Assembly: GCA_019310535.1 (NCBI GenBank)
Contig: JAFDED010000037.1
Coordinates: 1-37,544, forward strand
From: Deltaproteobacteria bacterium
GTDB taxonomy: Bacteria; Desulfobacterota; JAFDED01
DNA: 37,544 nt
Direction of reading: 5' to 3'
Below the pieces are notes generated by a model that was not told the origin of the DNA, searched no databases, and saw only the letters and a list, made by a program, of their open reading frames with translations. Each line of letters starts with the position of its first letter. Position 1 is the stretch's first letter. Positions 27,122 through 35,560 of the stretch are shown here, piece by piece. Made by a program: the position numbers and the translations under genes.

Positions 27122-27457
27122 ATGATGAAGGATCGTCAAAAACAATTGCTCAGCGATACCCGGGTGGATTTTTTCAAGAGCTCCGGGCCGGGAGGACAGC
27201 GAAAAAACAAAGTAGAGACGGCCGTGCGCCTGGTGCATCGGCCTACCGGCATAACGGTTATTGCCCGGGAGCGTCGCTCCCGGGCCCGCAATCTCCAGTT
27301 GGCGCTTGAGCGTCTGGCCCTCCGGTTGGAGGCGGCGGCCCACCGTCCATCCCGCCGCATACCCACAGTTTTTCCGGCCGCCGTGCGGCAGCGCATCCTG
27401 GAGCGGAAACGGCGCCGCGGGGTGATCAAGAGGATGCGGGAAAAGGTCCGGTTTTGA
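27122..27457 (+). CDS. Small GGQ-domain release-factor-like protein
   Basis: About 111 residues made of one RF-1/RF-2 catalytic domain with the peptidyl-tRNA hydrolysing motif SSGPGGQRKNKVETAVRL (GGQ at 24-26) and a very basic C-terminal tail (RQRILERKRRRGVIKRM). Stand-alone GGQ proteins of this size (ArfB/YaeJ or C12orf65 type) rescue stalled ribosomes or release nascent chains, using the basic tail to enter the ribosome. The tail here differs from that of ArfB, so the exact subfamily is open. There are several in-frame ATG codons; 27122 has AAGG 9 nt upstream. It lies 114 bp downstream of the mutase gene with no functional link evident. Confidence 0.8.
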   Translation: MMKDRQKQLLSDTRVDFFKSSGPGGQRKNKVETAVRLVHRPTGITVIARERRSRARNLQLALERLALRLEAAAHRPSRRIPTVFPAAVRQRILERKRRRGVIKRMREKVRF

Positions 27458-27607
27458 GTGGCTTCATGGCATAACATGCGCATCCAACGCCGGGTAAATT
27501 CAGCCGATCCCTGATGGCTCGGAAGGTTCGCCGTCGGGGTTTCGAAGATATAATTAGGGGCACGGCAAAATCACTCGCTGATTCTATCAATCGTCATGGA
27601 GGCTGAC

Positions 27608-28621
27608 ATGGAACCAATTCATGTTTTGGGAACATTGCGTTTTACTGAAGGTCAGCTCGACAAGCTGCGGGCGGTTTCGCCCCGCCTGGAGGTGCGCCAG
27701 GAGACGTGCCGCAACGCTGAGGAAGTCACGATCGCCCTGCACGATGAGGTCGAGGTGCTCTATACTTTTCATTGTCCCACGACCCTGGATGCGGTTCCAA
27801 GACTGCGGTGGGTCCAGCTTCATAGTGCCGGCTCAGATCACCTGCTGGATACTCAATTGTGGCAGAGCGACGTGATAATAACCACCACCAGCGGCATCCA
27901 CGCAACCACCATCGGCGAATACGTGATAGCCAGTATGCTGGCTTTCACCCGGCGGTTTCCACGCATGTTTCACTTCCAGCAGCGGGCCGAGTGGGCCAGT
28001 GACCGATGGAAGAACTTTGTGGGCCGAGAACTGAGAGGCAGCACCATCTGCATTGTGGGTTACGGCAGCATCGGCCGCGAGGTCGCCCGGCTGGCCCGCT
28101 GCCTGGGTATGCGCGTACTGGCCATAAAGCGCAATCCGGAGAACAGCATTGACACAGGCTTCGTCATGCCCGGCATCGGCGATCCCGATGGCTCCATCCC
28201 GGAGGCCATCTACCCGCCTCAAGAATTGCGCCAGGCACTTGCCAGGAGTGACTACGTCGTGCTGACCGTGCCATCCGCACCATCCACCCGCGGCCTTATT
28301 GGCCGTGAAGAGTTGCGCTCCATGACTGATCACGCTTATCTGGTCAACATCTCTCGTGGCAATGTGATTGACCAGCAGGCCCTGGTGTGCGCTCTCCGGG
28401 AAGGCTGGATTGGCGGCGCCGGTCTTGACGTATTCGACCCTGAGCCTCTGCCTGCCGAGAGCCCGCTCTGGCAACTGGACAACATCATCATCTCGCCCCA
28501 CGTATCAGGCTTCACACCCCACTACGACGACTACGCCACCGACCTGTTTGCCGAAAACCTTCGCCGTTACCTGGACGGCCGGCCCCTGCTGAACCAGGTT
28601 GACCGCCAGCGGGGCTATTGA
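27608..28621 (+). CDS. D-isomer-specific 2-hydroxyacid dehydrogenase
   Basis: 337 residues. NAD(P)-dependent oxidoreductase interconverting a 2-oxoacid and a D-2-hydroxyacid. The Rossmann fingerprint GYGSIGREVA is at 151-160. The catalytic residues are Arg250 (NISRG), Glu279 (FDPEPLP) and His298 (SPHVSG). The substrate-binding N-terminal part has HSAGSDHLLD and SGIHATTIGEYV. GGAGG lies 5 nt before ATG 27608; the ATG at 27596 overlaps that site and is rejected. The enzyme could process an acid handled by the upstream locus, but there is a 150-bp gap and the specificity cannot be read. Confidence 0.92.
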   Translation: MEPIHVLGTLRFTEGQLDKLRAVSPRLEVRQETCRNAEEVTIALHDEVEVLYTFHCPTTLDAVPRLRWVQLHSAGSDHLLDTQLWQSDVIITTTSGIHATTIGEYVIASMLAFTRRFPRMFHFQQRAEWASDRWKNFVGRELRGSTICIVGYGSIGREVARLARCLGMRVLAIKRNPENSIDTGFVMPGIGDPDGSIPEAIYPPQELRQALARSDYVVLTVPSAPSTRGLIGREELRSMTDHAYLVNISRGNVIDQQALVCALREGWIGGAGLDVFDPEPLPAESPLWQLDNIIISPHVSGFTPHYDDYATDLFAENLRRYLDGRPLLNQVDRQRGY

Positions 28622-28968
28622 AGGCGTGCCGGATTGCGGGCACCAATAACCTTCCACCGTTCAGACGCAAATGCAGGGTGGATTGTTCACGTCGTTCGCC
28701 AGTTGGTCATATTCATCCTTCTATAAATTCTTGTCAATGCGTGTCTATTGCTTAAAAGAATCGGCGGGCACAGGCCTACCCCAGGGCCTGGATATATTAT
28801 TTTACGCCAGATCAGGCGAGTTCTTATCACCCCAGCCGTCCGCCGCGGCCGGTGTGTCCTCCACTGGCTTGCATCTTGGGCGCGGCATGCTTATACATTA
28901 TAAAGAGAAAGGAAAAAAATATAGGCAAGGGATAGTCTAACACCAGCAACTGGAGGCAAAATGCGCCT
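28622..28968. other. Intergenic region before the metallo-hydrolase gene
   Basis: The 347 bp contain one open frame (28671-28940) without a ribosome binding site or recognisable similarity, judged spurious. A weak promoter-like pair, TTGCAT (28869-28874) and TATACA (28892-28897) with a 17-nt spacer, lies about 75 bp before the next gene. Nothing else is seen. Confidence 0.35.
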
Positions 28969-30066
28969 ATGAATCGTCGTCAATTTTTCACTGAAGTGCT
29001 TGGTCGAGGAAAAAAGGCGGCCGCCCTGAGTCTGCTGGCAGGCTTTGCCAAGCTTTCGGCCACTCAGGCAAGTGAAGAGGAGAACAGCCTCCCCGGCCTT
29101 GTTAGCAACTTCACCCTGCGGGAGTTGGCCAGGCGAAAGATCCATCACGGCGCGGGGCGCTTCGTGAATCCCTTTAACACAAGAAAACATGGCAATTTGT
29201 TGCGAGTCCTTTATTGGAAGATCTTCAGCGAAAACCGATTCGAATCATTCTATGATGAGGAGCGGGTCATCCCTGTCTCCACCGACTGGACACCCATCCG
29301 GGAGCATCAGAGCCTTTCGGTTACTTTTTTGAACCATGCCAGTATTATGATCAAAGATTTGGGTCAGTATATATTGGTGGACCCTGTCTTCTTCGGCCTG
29401 TCCCGGCTCATCAAAAATTTCTCGCCTTTTGCCTTCGATTTCAAGCAATTGCCCCGACCGGACCACGTGCTGATTACCCACGGCCACTATGACCACCTGG
29501 ATACACGCTCTCTTGCTTTCCTGCCGGGGGGCACGCACGTAATCACCCCCCTGGGCTACAACGACATTTTTGCGGATCTGAACATAAACCGCCGAACCCG
29601 GCTGGACTGGTATGATACTTTTGAGGACGGCAGACGGGAGATCACGCTGCTCCCGTGCAACCACTGGACAATGCGCAGCCCCCTGGAAGGGCCCAACCGC
29701 TCCCTGTGGGGCTCTTTTTTACTCAAAAGCGCCAGCGGTCCAACCATTTTTATCTCGGGGGATACGGCCTATTTTAACCGTTTTGAAGAGATTGGCAGGG
29801 AATTTTCCATCGACCTTGCGATTATGAATCTGGGCGCTTACGAGCCCCGCTGGTTCATGGCGAACAGCCACATGAACCCAAGCGAAACAGTCCGGGCTTT
29901 CAGAGAACTTGGAGCCGCCCGCCTCATGATTGTCCATTGGGGCACTTTTCGGCTGGGTGACGAACCGGTGCATTTCCCGCCCATGGATATAGCGCGCGAA
30001 ATGGAAAAGGAAGGTCTGGCGGATCAATTGGTTCACCTTAATCATGGTGAGACTCTCTTCATGTAG
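28969..30066 (+). CDS. Exported metallo-beta-lactamase-fold hydrolase (UlaG/NAPE-PLD-like)
   Basis: 365 residues. The N-terminus MNRRQFF followed by a hydrophobic Ala/Leu stretch looks like a twin-arginine export signal (residues 1-35). The core is a metallo-beta-lactamase domain: the metal-binding THGHYDHLD (His171, His173, Asp175, His176), a later His in LPCNHWTMRS, Asp in ISGDTAYF and His in IVHWGTF. The strand LNHASIMI before the motif and the FNPSET-like NSHMNPSET segment resemble NAPE-phospholipase D and UlaG-type enzymes, suggesting phosphodiester or lactone hydrolysis; the substrate is unknown. GGAGG lies 12 nt before ATG 28969, a long spacing explained by a 3-codon ORF in between. 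Confidence 0.85.
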   Translation: MNRRQFFTEVLGRGKKAAALSLLAGFAKLSATQASEEENSLPGLVSNFTLRELARRKIHHGAGRFVNPFNTRKHGNLLRVLYWKIFSENRFESFYDEERVIPVSTDWTPIREHQSLSVTFLNHASIMIKDLGQYILVDPVFFGLSRLIKNFSPFAFDFKQLPRPDHVLITHGHYDHLDTRSLAFLPGGTHVITPLGYNDIFADLNINRRTRLDWYDTFEDGRREITLLPCNHWTMRSPLEGPNRSLWGSFLLKSASGPTIFISGDTAYFNRFEEIGREFSIDLAIMNLGAYEPRWFMANSHMNPSETVRAFRELGAARLMIVHWGTFRLGDEPVHFPPMDIAREMEKEGLADQLVHLNHGETLFM

Positions 30067-30202
30067 GCGCCTCGCCGCACTTCCTGATGCCGGCGTTATT
30101 AACGCTTCATATCCGGGAATCGCTTCCGTTTAAATTGGATTTTTATCATTATTTATTTATTTATTGGGTATAATACAGGAGACTAAATACAGGAGGTCTA
30201 TC

Positions 30203-32551
30203 ATGGATGAGAGCATGGGAAATTTTCCATTCCGCTGCGTGCTCAGCTTTAAGCCCCTTATTGACTACCTGAATAAGACCACAAAGGCTTTCAGTGAGAC
30301 AAGATCATTTATTGGAGAGGAATTACAGGAGATAATCAGGCAGGCCCCGGAGCTTTACGGTCCCATTGAGGATATCTCAATACTGGAACGCCACCAGGAC
30401 TCGGTGCAGAAATTAATGAACTTGGAGTTTCCTTCTGCATACTGGGAAACCGGTGCTTATGGAGCCGTGGTTCCCTACTACATGAGGCCCTTTTTCGTCT
30501 CCTCTCATTTTAAGCGTCTTTTCCTCAATGAAGATGGAACGCTCCTGGGGCGGTTCAACCTGGAAGAGGAGATGTGGAACAGGGGACGAATCATCAAGGC
30601 TTATCTATTCATCTTGAAGGAGTATTATGGTATTCAGCAGAATCTCGATTACCCCATAATCCGCATTGTGCCCGATCCGGATACAGGACTGGACCGTTAC
30701 TTCAAAATGAATTTAGACGCCCGCTTTGTGGAAGCCCATGCCGTTAAGGAGCCCAAGGTTCTTACCGCTCAAGAGCGTGACTTTATCCTGGAGCATTTGA
30801 CCGAGCCCGAGGTGCTTCAAGAGATTCTTCCACCTGAAGGCTTTGAGCTTCATGGGTTCACCGTGATCCATGCCATGGACGTCACAGCATCCGAGGTTCT
30901 ATCGGCGCTGGAAAGGGATCTCATCGATCAGGAATCCATCGTCTCCCGAGAGGGATTTTTGCGAGTTCAGCAGAGGCTTCAGATATTTTTTCGCCGTCCG
31001 GAGTTGGTGGCTGGCCTGGCGGCTATTCAGGAGGATCAGGCCCTTCTGCTCAATACCGGATGCCAGATAACCCGAAGCTGCATCTTCGCTGACTCTCGCC
31101 ATGTCCCCATTGCCGAGTTTGAGGGAACTGTTTACCAGCGGGCCGTGCAAGGGGGGGAAATACTGTTGGTCCCTGATATTTTAAAGGAACACTCGCCTAA
31201 ACTTACGGAAGAAGATATCCTCCAAACAGGGATCAGGTCACTGCTGATCGCTCCACTTTATTACAAGGGTGATTGCATCGGTACCCTGGACCTCGGATCT
31301 CCTCAGCCAGGGGAGTTTGGCCCAATGGATGTCCTGCTGATGGGCCAGATCCAGCCCCTTTTTTCCATGGCTGTCAAGAGAGCACTGGATGACTTTGACA
31401 ACCGGGTGCAGGGTATTATCAAGGAGAAGTGCACCGCCATCCATCCCACAGTGGAGTGGCGTTTCCGCAAGGCCGCTCTCCAGCATCTGGAAAATCTTCG
31501 CATGGGGCGTGCCTCGGATATGGAGTCCATCGTCTTCAAAGATGTCTATCCCCTTTACGGCGTCACGGACATCCGCGGCTCCACCAACGAGCGAAACCGG
31601 GCTATCCAGAAGGACTTGGCCGAGCATCTGGATCTGGCGCTGAAAGTGGTTCAGTCGGCCAATGAAGCAAAACCTCTGCTTATCCTCCAGGAATTGGCCG
31701 GACGCATTGGTGCGCATCTTGAACGAATTCAGTATGGACTGGGAACAGGTGATGAGCTATCGGTCATGAAGTTTCTCCGAACAGAGGTGGAGTCAATCTT
31801 TCCTCACTTGAAAGGTTTTGGCCTCAAGGTAAACCGGGCCATCGAGGCTTACGAAGCAGCCATTGATCCCAATGTGGGCACGGTCTATCGGCTGCGCCAG
31901 GAATTTGAGGAGAGTGTCTCCCTTCTCAACGACAGACTTGCCGCCTATCTGGATCAAGAGGAGTCCGAGGCCCAGGCCATTTTTCCCCATTTCTTCGAAA
32001 GGCACCGGACAGATGGTGTGGACTACCTCATCTACATAGGCTCATCTCTTATGGAACATGGAGACTTCAACGAGCTCTACCTCAAGAACCTGCGCCTCTG
32101 GCAGCTCAAGGTGGCCTGCGGAATGGCCTGGCACACCGAGCAGCTAAAATCTTCCATAAAGGTACCCCTTGATACCGCTCATCTGATCCTGATGCAGGAC
32201 ACCCCTCTTTCAATTCGTTTCCGGTTCGATGAGAAAAGATTCGACGTGGACGGCGCCTACGATATCCGGCAAGAAATCATTAAATCGAGGCTCGACAAGG
32301 CGGTAGTCAAAGGCGGAAGGGAACGACTCACCCAGCCGGGAAAGATCGCCGTCGTTTACTCTCACACCGAAGAAGCCAAGGAGATGCGTCGTCACATTGA
32401 TTTCCTCAAGTCAGAAGGGTACCTTACCGGAGAGCTGGAGACCCTCGATCTGGAGGATTTACCCGGAGTCCAGGGACTCAGATCCCTGCGAGTGAGCGTG
32501 AACCTGGAGTCCCAGGCCCTCTCACAGGGAGTCAAACGCATGGCTAACTGA
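30203..32551 (+). CDS. Large GAF-domain protein, unknown function
   Basis: 782 residues, no signal peptide or membrane helices, so cytoplasmic. The N-terminal 245 residues are unrecognised. Residues about 250-395 form a GAF-type sensor domain (AVQGGEILLVPDI, then IRSLLIAPLYYKGDCIGTLDLGS). A linker leads to VYPLYGVTDIRGSTNERNRA (448-467), a conserved-looking block, followed by a long helical region and a C-terminal part. DIRGST resembles the first metal-binding motif of class III nucleotidyl cyclases, but the second motif is not apparent, so cyclase activity is not claimed. AGGAGG lies 6 nt before ATG 30203, and TATAAT is at 30169-30174. It is monocistronic by appearance. Confidence 0.7.
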   Translation: MDESMGNFPFRCVLSFKPLIDYLNKTTKAFSETRSFIGEELQEIIRQAPELYGPIEDISILERHQDSVQKLMNLEFPSAYWETGAYGAVVPYYMRPFFVSSHFKRLFLNEDGTLLGRFNLEEEMWNRGRIIKAYLFILKEYYGIQQNLDYPIIRIVPDPDTGLDRYFKMNLDARFVEAHAVKEPKVLTAQERDFILEHLTEPEVLQEILPPEGFELHGFTVIHAMDVTASEVLSALERDLIDQESIVSREGFLRVQQRLQIFFRRPELVAGLAAIQEDQALLLNTGCQITRSCIFADSRHVPIAEFEGTVYQRAVQGGEILLVPDILKEHSPKLTEEDILQTGIRSLLIAPLYYKGDCIGTLDLGSPQPGEFGPMDVLLMGQIQPLFSMAVKRALDDFDNRVQGIIKEKCTAIHPTVEWRFRKAALQHLENLRMGRASDMESIVFKDVYPLYGVTDIRGSTNERNRAIQKDLAEHLDLALKVVQSANEAKPLLILQELAGRIGAHLERIQYGLGTGDELSVMKFLRTEVESIFPHLKGFGLKVNRAIEAYEAAIDPNVGTVYRLRQEFEESVSLLNDRLAAYLDQEESEAQAIFPHFFERHRTDGVDYLIYIGSSLMEHGDFNELYLKNLRLWQLKVACGMAWHTEQLKSSIKVPLDTAHLILMQDTPLSIRFRFDEKRFDVDGAYDIRQEIIKSRLDKAVVKGGRERLTQPGKIAVVYSHTEEAKEMRRHIDFLKSEGYLTGELETLDLEDLPGVQGLRSLRVSVNLESQALSQGVKRMAN

Positions 32552-32625
32552 AGAAAAATGCTCCTTTGGCCTTATATGTCATATCGAGGAGAGAACAGTC
32601 CTCAAATGTTCGTATGTGAGTCGAT

Positions 32626-32757
32626 GTGAGCGGGGAGAGAAATATCTTGATTGAAGAAGGTATTCATAATCTTATAGAAGATTTTCTGGTTAAGGCAATA
32701 AGGAAAAAAGGATACAACACCCCAAAAAAGTTTCAATACTATTACTATTGTAAATAG
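32626..32757 (+). CDS. Possible small ORF upstream of the serpin gene
   Basis: A 36- to 43-codon frame: TTG 32647 with GGGAGAG 7 nt upstream, or GTG 32626 without one. The peptide is helical and basic, ending in a Tyr-rich tail (FQYYYYCK). Its stop lies within an inverted repeat. There is no similarity I recognise. It may be chance in AT-rich DNA. Confidence 0.2.
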   Translation: MSGERNILIEEGIHNLIEDFLVKAIRKKGYNTPKKFQYYYYCK

Positions 32758-32760
32758 TAA
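32742..32760. repeat. Perfect inverted repeat, 8-bp arms
   Basis: TTACTATT (32742-32749), loop GTA, AATAGTAA (32753-32760). It lies about 140 bp before the serpin start in AT-rich DNA that otherwise carries no clear gene (32552-32898). It could be an operator or a small hairpin. Confidence 0.5.
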
Positions 32761-32790
32761 AAGAATTTGAGATAATAATCAGAAATACGT

Positions 32791-32811
32791 TAAATCACAG
32801 TACTGTATTTA
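32791..32811. repeat. 21-bp palindrome upstream of the serpin gene
   Basis: ACAGTACTGT (32797-32806) is a perfect palindrome that extends outward to TAAAT...ATTTA with a single extra base on the left. This symmetry and the position 88 bp before the serpin ATG fit a dimeric repressor site. It is not the CTGT-N8-ACAG order of the enterobacterial LexA box. No regulator gene is near. Confidence 0.55.
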
Positions 32812-32898
32812 AAATAATATCTCGCGTATACCCCGCAAAGCATCGGCCGTACAAAATCATATTTTCTCCCGGGCCGAAAATAAATGGAGACGAAAAAA

Positions 32899-34467
32899 AT
32901 GAAAAAGATTATGGTCTTCGCAATTGTGTGGATTATTGTTTGCATGGGCGGAGGAGTGGCTTACGCTGAGTGTGCAATAGTGGATGATGGCCTGAATATA
33001 ACCATCCCATGCGTAACATATAACAGCCAGGGGTATGAGGTTGCCCTTGAGTATTATGTTGACCCTTCTGAGCAGGGAGGCATATATTGGAAATTAGACT
33101 CTGTAGCTGACAGCACCAGTGACGGAGAATGTGCGAGAGTCGGCGGTGATCGAAATCTAATAATACCCTGTGCTGAATACCACGACTCGCATTACACAAT
33201 TTCACTGGATTACTCGAGTAATCCTCAAGACCCGTCAGGCCTGTATTGGCAGCCGGGAACGATATTTCCCGTAGCGCGTTCTGATAGGACCAGGGAAACC
33301 TCTCCAGCGGTCTCAGCATCTGACCTGTCGGAACTGGTAGAAGGCATCAGCACGTTCAACTTCGCATTCTATCAAAACCTCCGGGAAGGAAGCGACAATC
33401 TATTCTACTCTCCTTACAGTATTTCATTGGCGCTTGCTATGACGTATGCCGGAGCCCTGAATGAGACCGCGCGGCAAATGGCGGACACCCTTCGCTTCAC
33501 TCTTCCGCAAGATCGTCTGCACCACGCCTTCAACGCCCTCGATCTCAGACTTGCCGGCCGCGGCGTAAATGCCGAAGGCCAGGACGGGGAAGGATTCAGG
33601 CTGAATATTTCCAATTCCATATGGGGCCAGACTGGCTATCCGTTCCTTCCCGAGTTCCTTAACGTCTTGGTCGAGAATTACGGCGCCCGGCTGGGGCTCA
33701 TGGATTTCATAAATGCCCCGGAAAATTCACGGATCGTCATTAATGACTGGGTCAGCGATATGACTGAGGACAGGATTGAGGATCTGATTCCACCGGGAGC
33801 TATCACAACCGTTACGCGCCTTGTCCTTACCAATTCGATTTACTTTAATGCAGCATGGAGCCTTCCCTTTGATGAAGGTCTCACACAGGATGGTGTGTTC
33901 AATGTACTTGACGGAGGCCAGGTTACGGTGCCGATGATGTCACAGACAGAGCAATTCCGCTATTCTCAGGGTGAAAACTATCAGGCGGTGGAACTTCTTT
34001 ACGACGGTGAGGAGTTGTCAATGGTCATTTTGCTTCCTCAATCAGGTCGGTTTGAGGAGTTTGAAAGCTCAATGACTCTCAGCCGGTTGAATACAATTTT
34101 AAACAATTTTGAAACCAGGAATGTCCAATTAAAGATGCCGAAATTCACGTATGAATCGAGTTCCATCAGCCTTACGGATATACTGGCGCGCATGGGGATG
34201 CCGGTTGCTTTTACCCAAGCTGCGGACTTCTCAGGCATTGATGGCACCCGGAACCTCTCGATAAGTGACGTTATCCACAAAGCATTCGTATCGGTGGACG
34301 AAGCGGGCACAGAGGCGGCCGCCGCCACCGCTGTGATAGTGGGATTGACCGCCGCTCCCCTTCCTCCCATAGAGTTCACCGTTGACCGCCCGTTTATCTT
34401 CTTGATCCGCGACATTGAGACCGGCGCCATTCTGTTTATGGGGCGTATCCTTAACCCGGCCGGATAG
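32899..34467 (+). CDS. Secreted serpin with two N-terminal Cys-pair repeats
   Basis: 522 residues. The signal peptide (1-23) ends AYA before Glu24. Two tandem repeats follow with a period of 53 residues (about 24-66 and 77-118): each starts ECA, has a second Cys 13 residues on in an I-x-IPC motif, then Tyr-rich strands and ends in YW; they predict disulfide-bonded small domains (Cys25-Cys38 and Cys78-Cys91). After a linker, residues about 140-522 are a complete serpin: NLFYSPYSISLALAMTYAGA, LTNSIYFNAAW, a breach/shutter region and the C-terminal DRPFIFLIRD with FMGRILNP. The hinge EAGTEAAAATAV matches inhibitory serpins, so a protease inhibitor acting outside the cytoplasm is likely. The predicted P1 is Thr or Ala in GLTAAP. 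GGAGA lies 8 nt before ATG 32899; the upstream ATG at 32884 has no site. Confidence 0.92.
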   Translation: MKKIMVFAIVWIIVCMGGGVAYAECAIVDDGLNITIPCVTYNSQGYEVALEYYVDPSEQGGIYWKLDSVADSTSDGECARVGGDRNLIIPCAEYHDSHYTISLDYSSNPQDPSGLYWQPGTIFPVARSDRTRETSPAVSASDLSELVEGISTFNFAFYQNLREGSDNLFYSPYSISLALAMTYAGALNETARQMADTLRFTLPQDRLHHAFNALDLRLAGRGVNAEGQDGEGFRLNISNSIWGQTGYPFLPEFLNVLVENYGARLGLMDFINAPENSRIVINDWVSDMTEDRIEDLIPPGAITTVTRLVLTNSIYFNAAWSLPFDEGLTQDGVFNVLDGGQVTVPMMSQTEQFRYSQGENYQAVELLYDGEELSMVILLPQSGRFEEFESSMTLSRLNTILNNFETRNVQLKMPKFTYESSSISLTDILARMGMPVAFTQAADFSGIDGTRNLSISDVIHKAFVSVDEAGTEAAAATAVIVGLTAAPLPPIEFTVDRPFIFLIRDIETGAILFMGRILNPAG

Positions 34468-34592
34468 TTCTCATGTTGTGCATGAAATTGCGGAATTGGT
34501 GAGAGAGGTTTTACCGATGACGCACAATTGATTTTATCTTATAGTAATCTCGACCAAAATCGAACTGTTAGCAACCAAACTCACAAATAGTT

Positions 34593-35288
34593 ATGAGATT
34601 GCTGACGCTCAACATCCGCAATGGGGGGGGTCGCAAGATCCCGTGCATTCTGTCCGGACTGCTGGATCACAACGCGGATATCCTCGTCCTGACGGAGTTC
34701 CGAAACAATACCGTCAGCGGGGACTTCCGGAAAAACCTCTCGGCCGCGGGTTTTGTCTTCCAGGCCGCCAGCCATGACGAGCATCGCGTTAACAACATTT
34801 TGATCGCGTCCAGGCTGCCTTTCGAAATCGAACCGCACGAATATCTTCGGTTAGACCCGGTACGACTTTTTAATGTGAGATTCGACCGGTTTTCCTGCGT
34901 TGGCTTGCATATGCCGAACCTCAAAGCCAAGATTCCGCACTGGAATGCCCTGCTTCGACTGGCCTCGTCCGCTCCGGACGACTGGTGGATATTCATGGGG
35001 GATTTCAACACGGGCAGAAACCCGCATGACTCCGAGGGATACAAATTTAGCTGTGCAGACTACATGAAAACCTTGGAGGACATGGGATGGATCGATGCCT
35101 GGCGCCATTTACACCCGGACGCCAGGGAGTATTCCTGGTACAGCCATAAAGGGCGGGGATTCCGGCTGGATCACGCGTTCCTTTCGCCGCCGTTCAAGCC
35201 TTTGCTCAGGAACGCCGACTACGACCACGTTTTGCGGGAGAAAGGCATCACCGACCATTCGGCGTTGATCGTTGATCTAGCGTTGTAG
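34593..35288 (+). CDS. Endonuclease/exonuclease/phosphatase (EEP) family protein
   Basis: 231 residues with all EEP metal-site motifs in order: Asn7 (LTLNIRNGGG), Glu35 (VLTEF), His106 (GLHMPN), GDFNTG (Asp137, Asn139), RLDHAFLS and the final ITDHSALIVDL. This is the exonuclease III/DNase I-like phosphohydrolase fold. Without a signal peptide it is probably cytoplasmic and may act on DNA. It is shorter than ExoIII (about 268) and lacks strong specificity markers, so phosphatase or nuclease action cannot be distinguished. No good ribosome binding site lies before ATG 34593. The serpin gene ends 125 bp upstream. Confidence 0.85.
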   Translation: MRLLTLNIRNGGGRKIPCILSGLLDHNADILVLTEFRNNTVSGDFRKNLSAAGFVFQAASHDEHRVNNILIASRLPFEIEPHEYLRLDPVRLFNVRFDRFSCVGLHMPNLKAKIPHWNALLRLASSAPDDWWIFMGDFNTGRNPHDSEGYKFSCADYMKTLEDMGWIDAWRHLHPDAREYSWYSHKGRGFRLDHAFLSPPFKPLLRNADYDHVLREKGITDHSALIVDLAL

Positions 35289-35560
35289 CTTTCCATGGCC
35301 TGTCTCAAGCATCAGGGATATCTCAGGGCTGATATAACCTGCCAGATTACTTACGGCGGGCGAGGCATACAACAACCGGTGATGATATACAGAAGTATCA
35401 ACCGTATCAAACCTTAAGCCGGTGAAAGTGTTTTGAATTTCAAAGCCTTATGTAAGCATCTAATATTTAAGGACATTTCGGTGCTCAAACCTTGTGCAAA
35501 CCGGGGAAAATGACTGTTGACACCAACTCCAGGAGAAATGTCCACGGTGTTATTAACGGG

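Noticed and set aside
28671..28940. 89-codon plus-strand ORF before the metallo-hydrolase
   Set aside because: No ribosome binding site, no recognisable motif, unlikely composition.
30203..32551. Adenylate cyclase annotation for the GAF protein
   Set aside because: Only one short block resembles a cyclase motif; the second metal site and the substrate-recognition residues are not evident.
32797..32806. LexA box at ACAGTACTGT
   Set aside because: The half-sites are in the reverse order (ACAG...CTGT) and without the 8-nt spacer of the enterobacterial SOS box.
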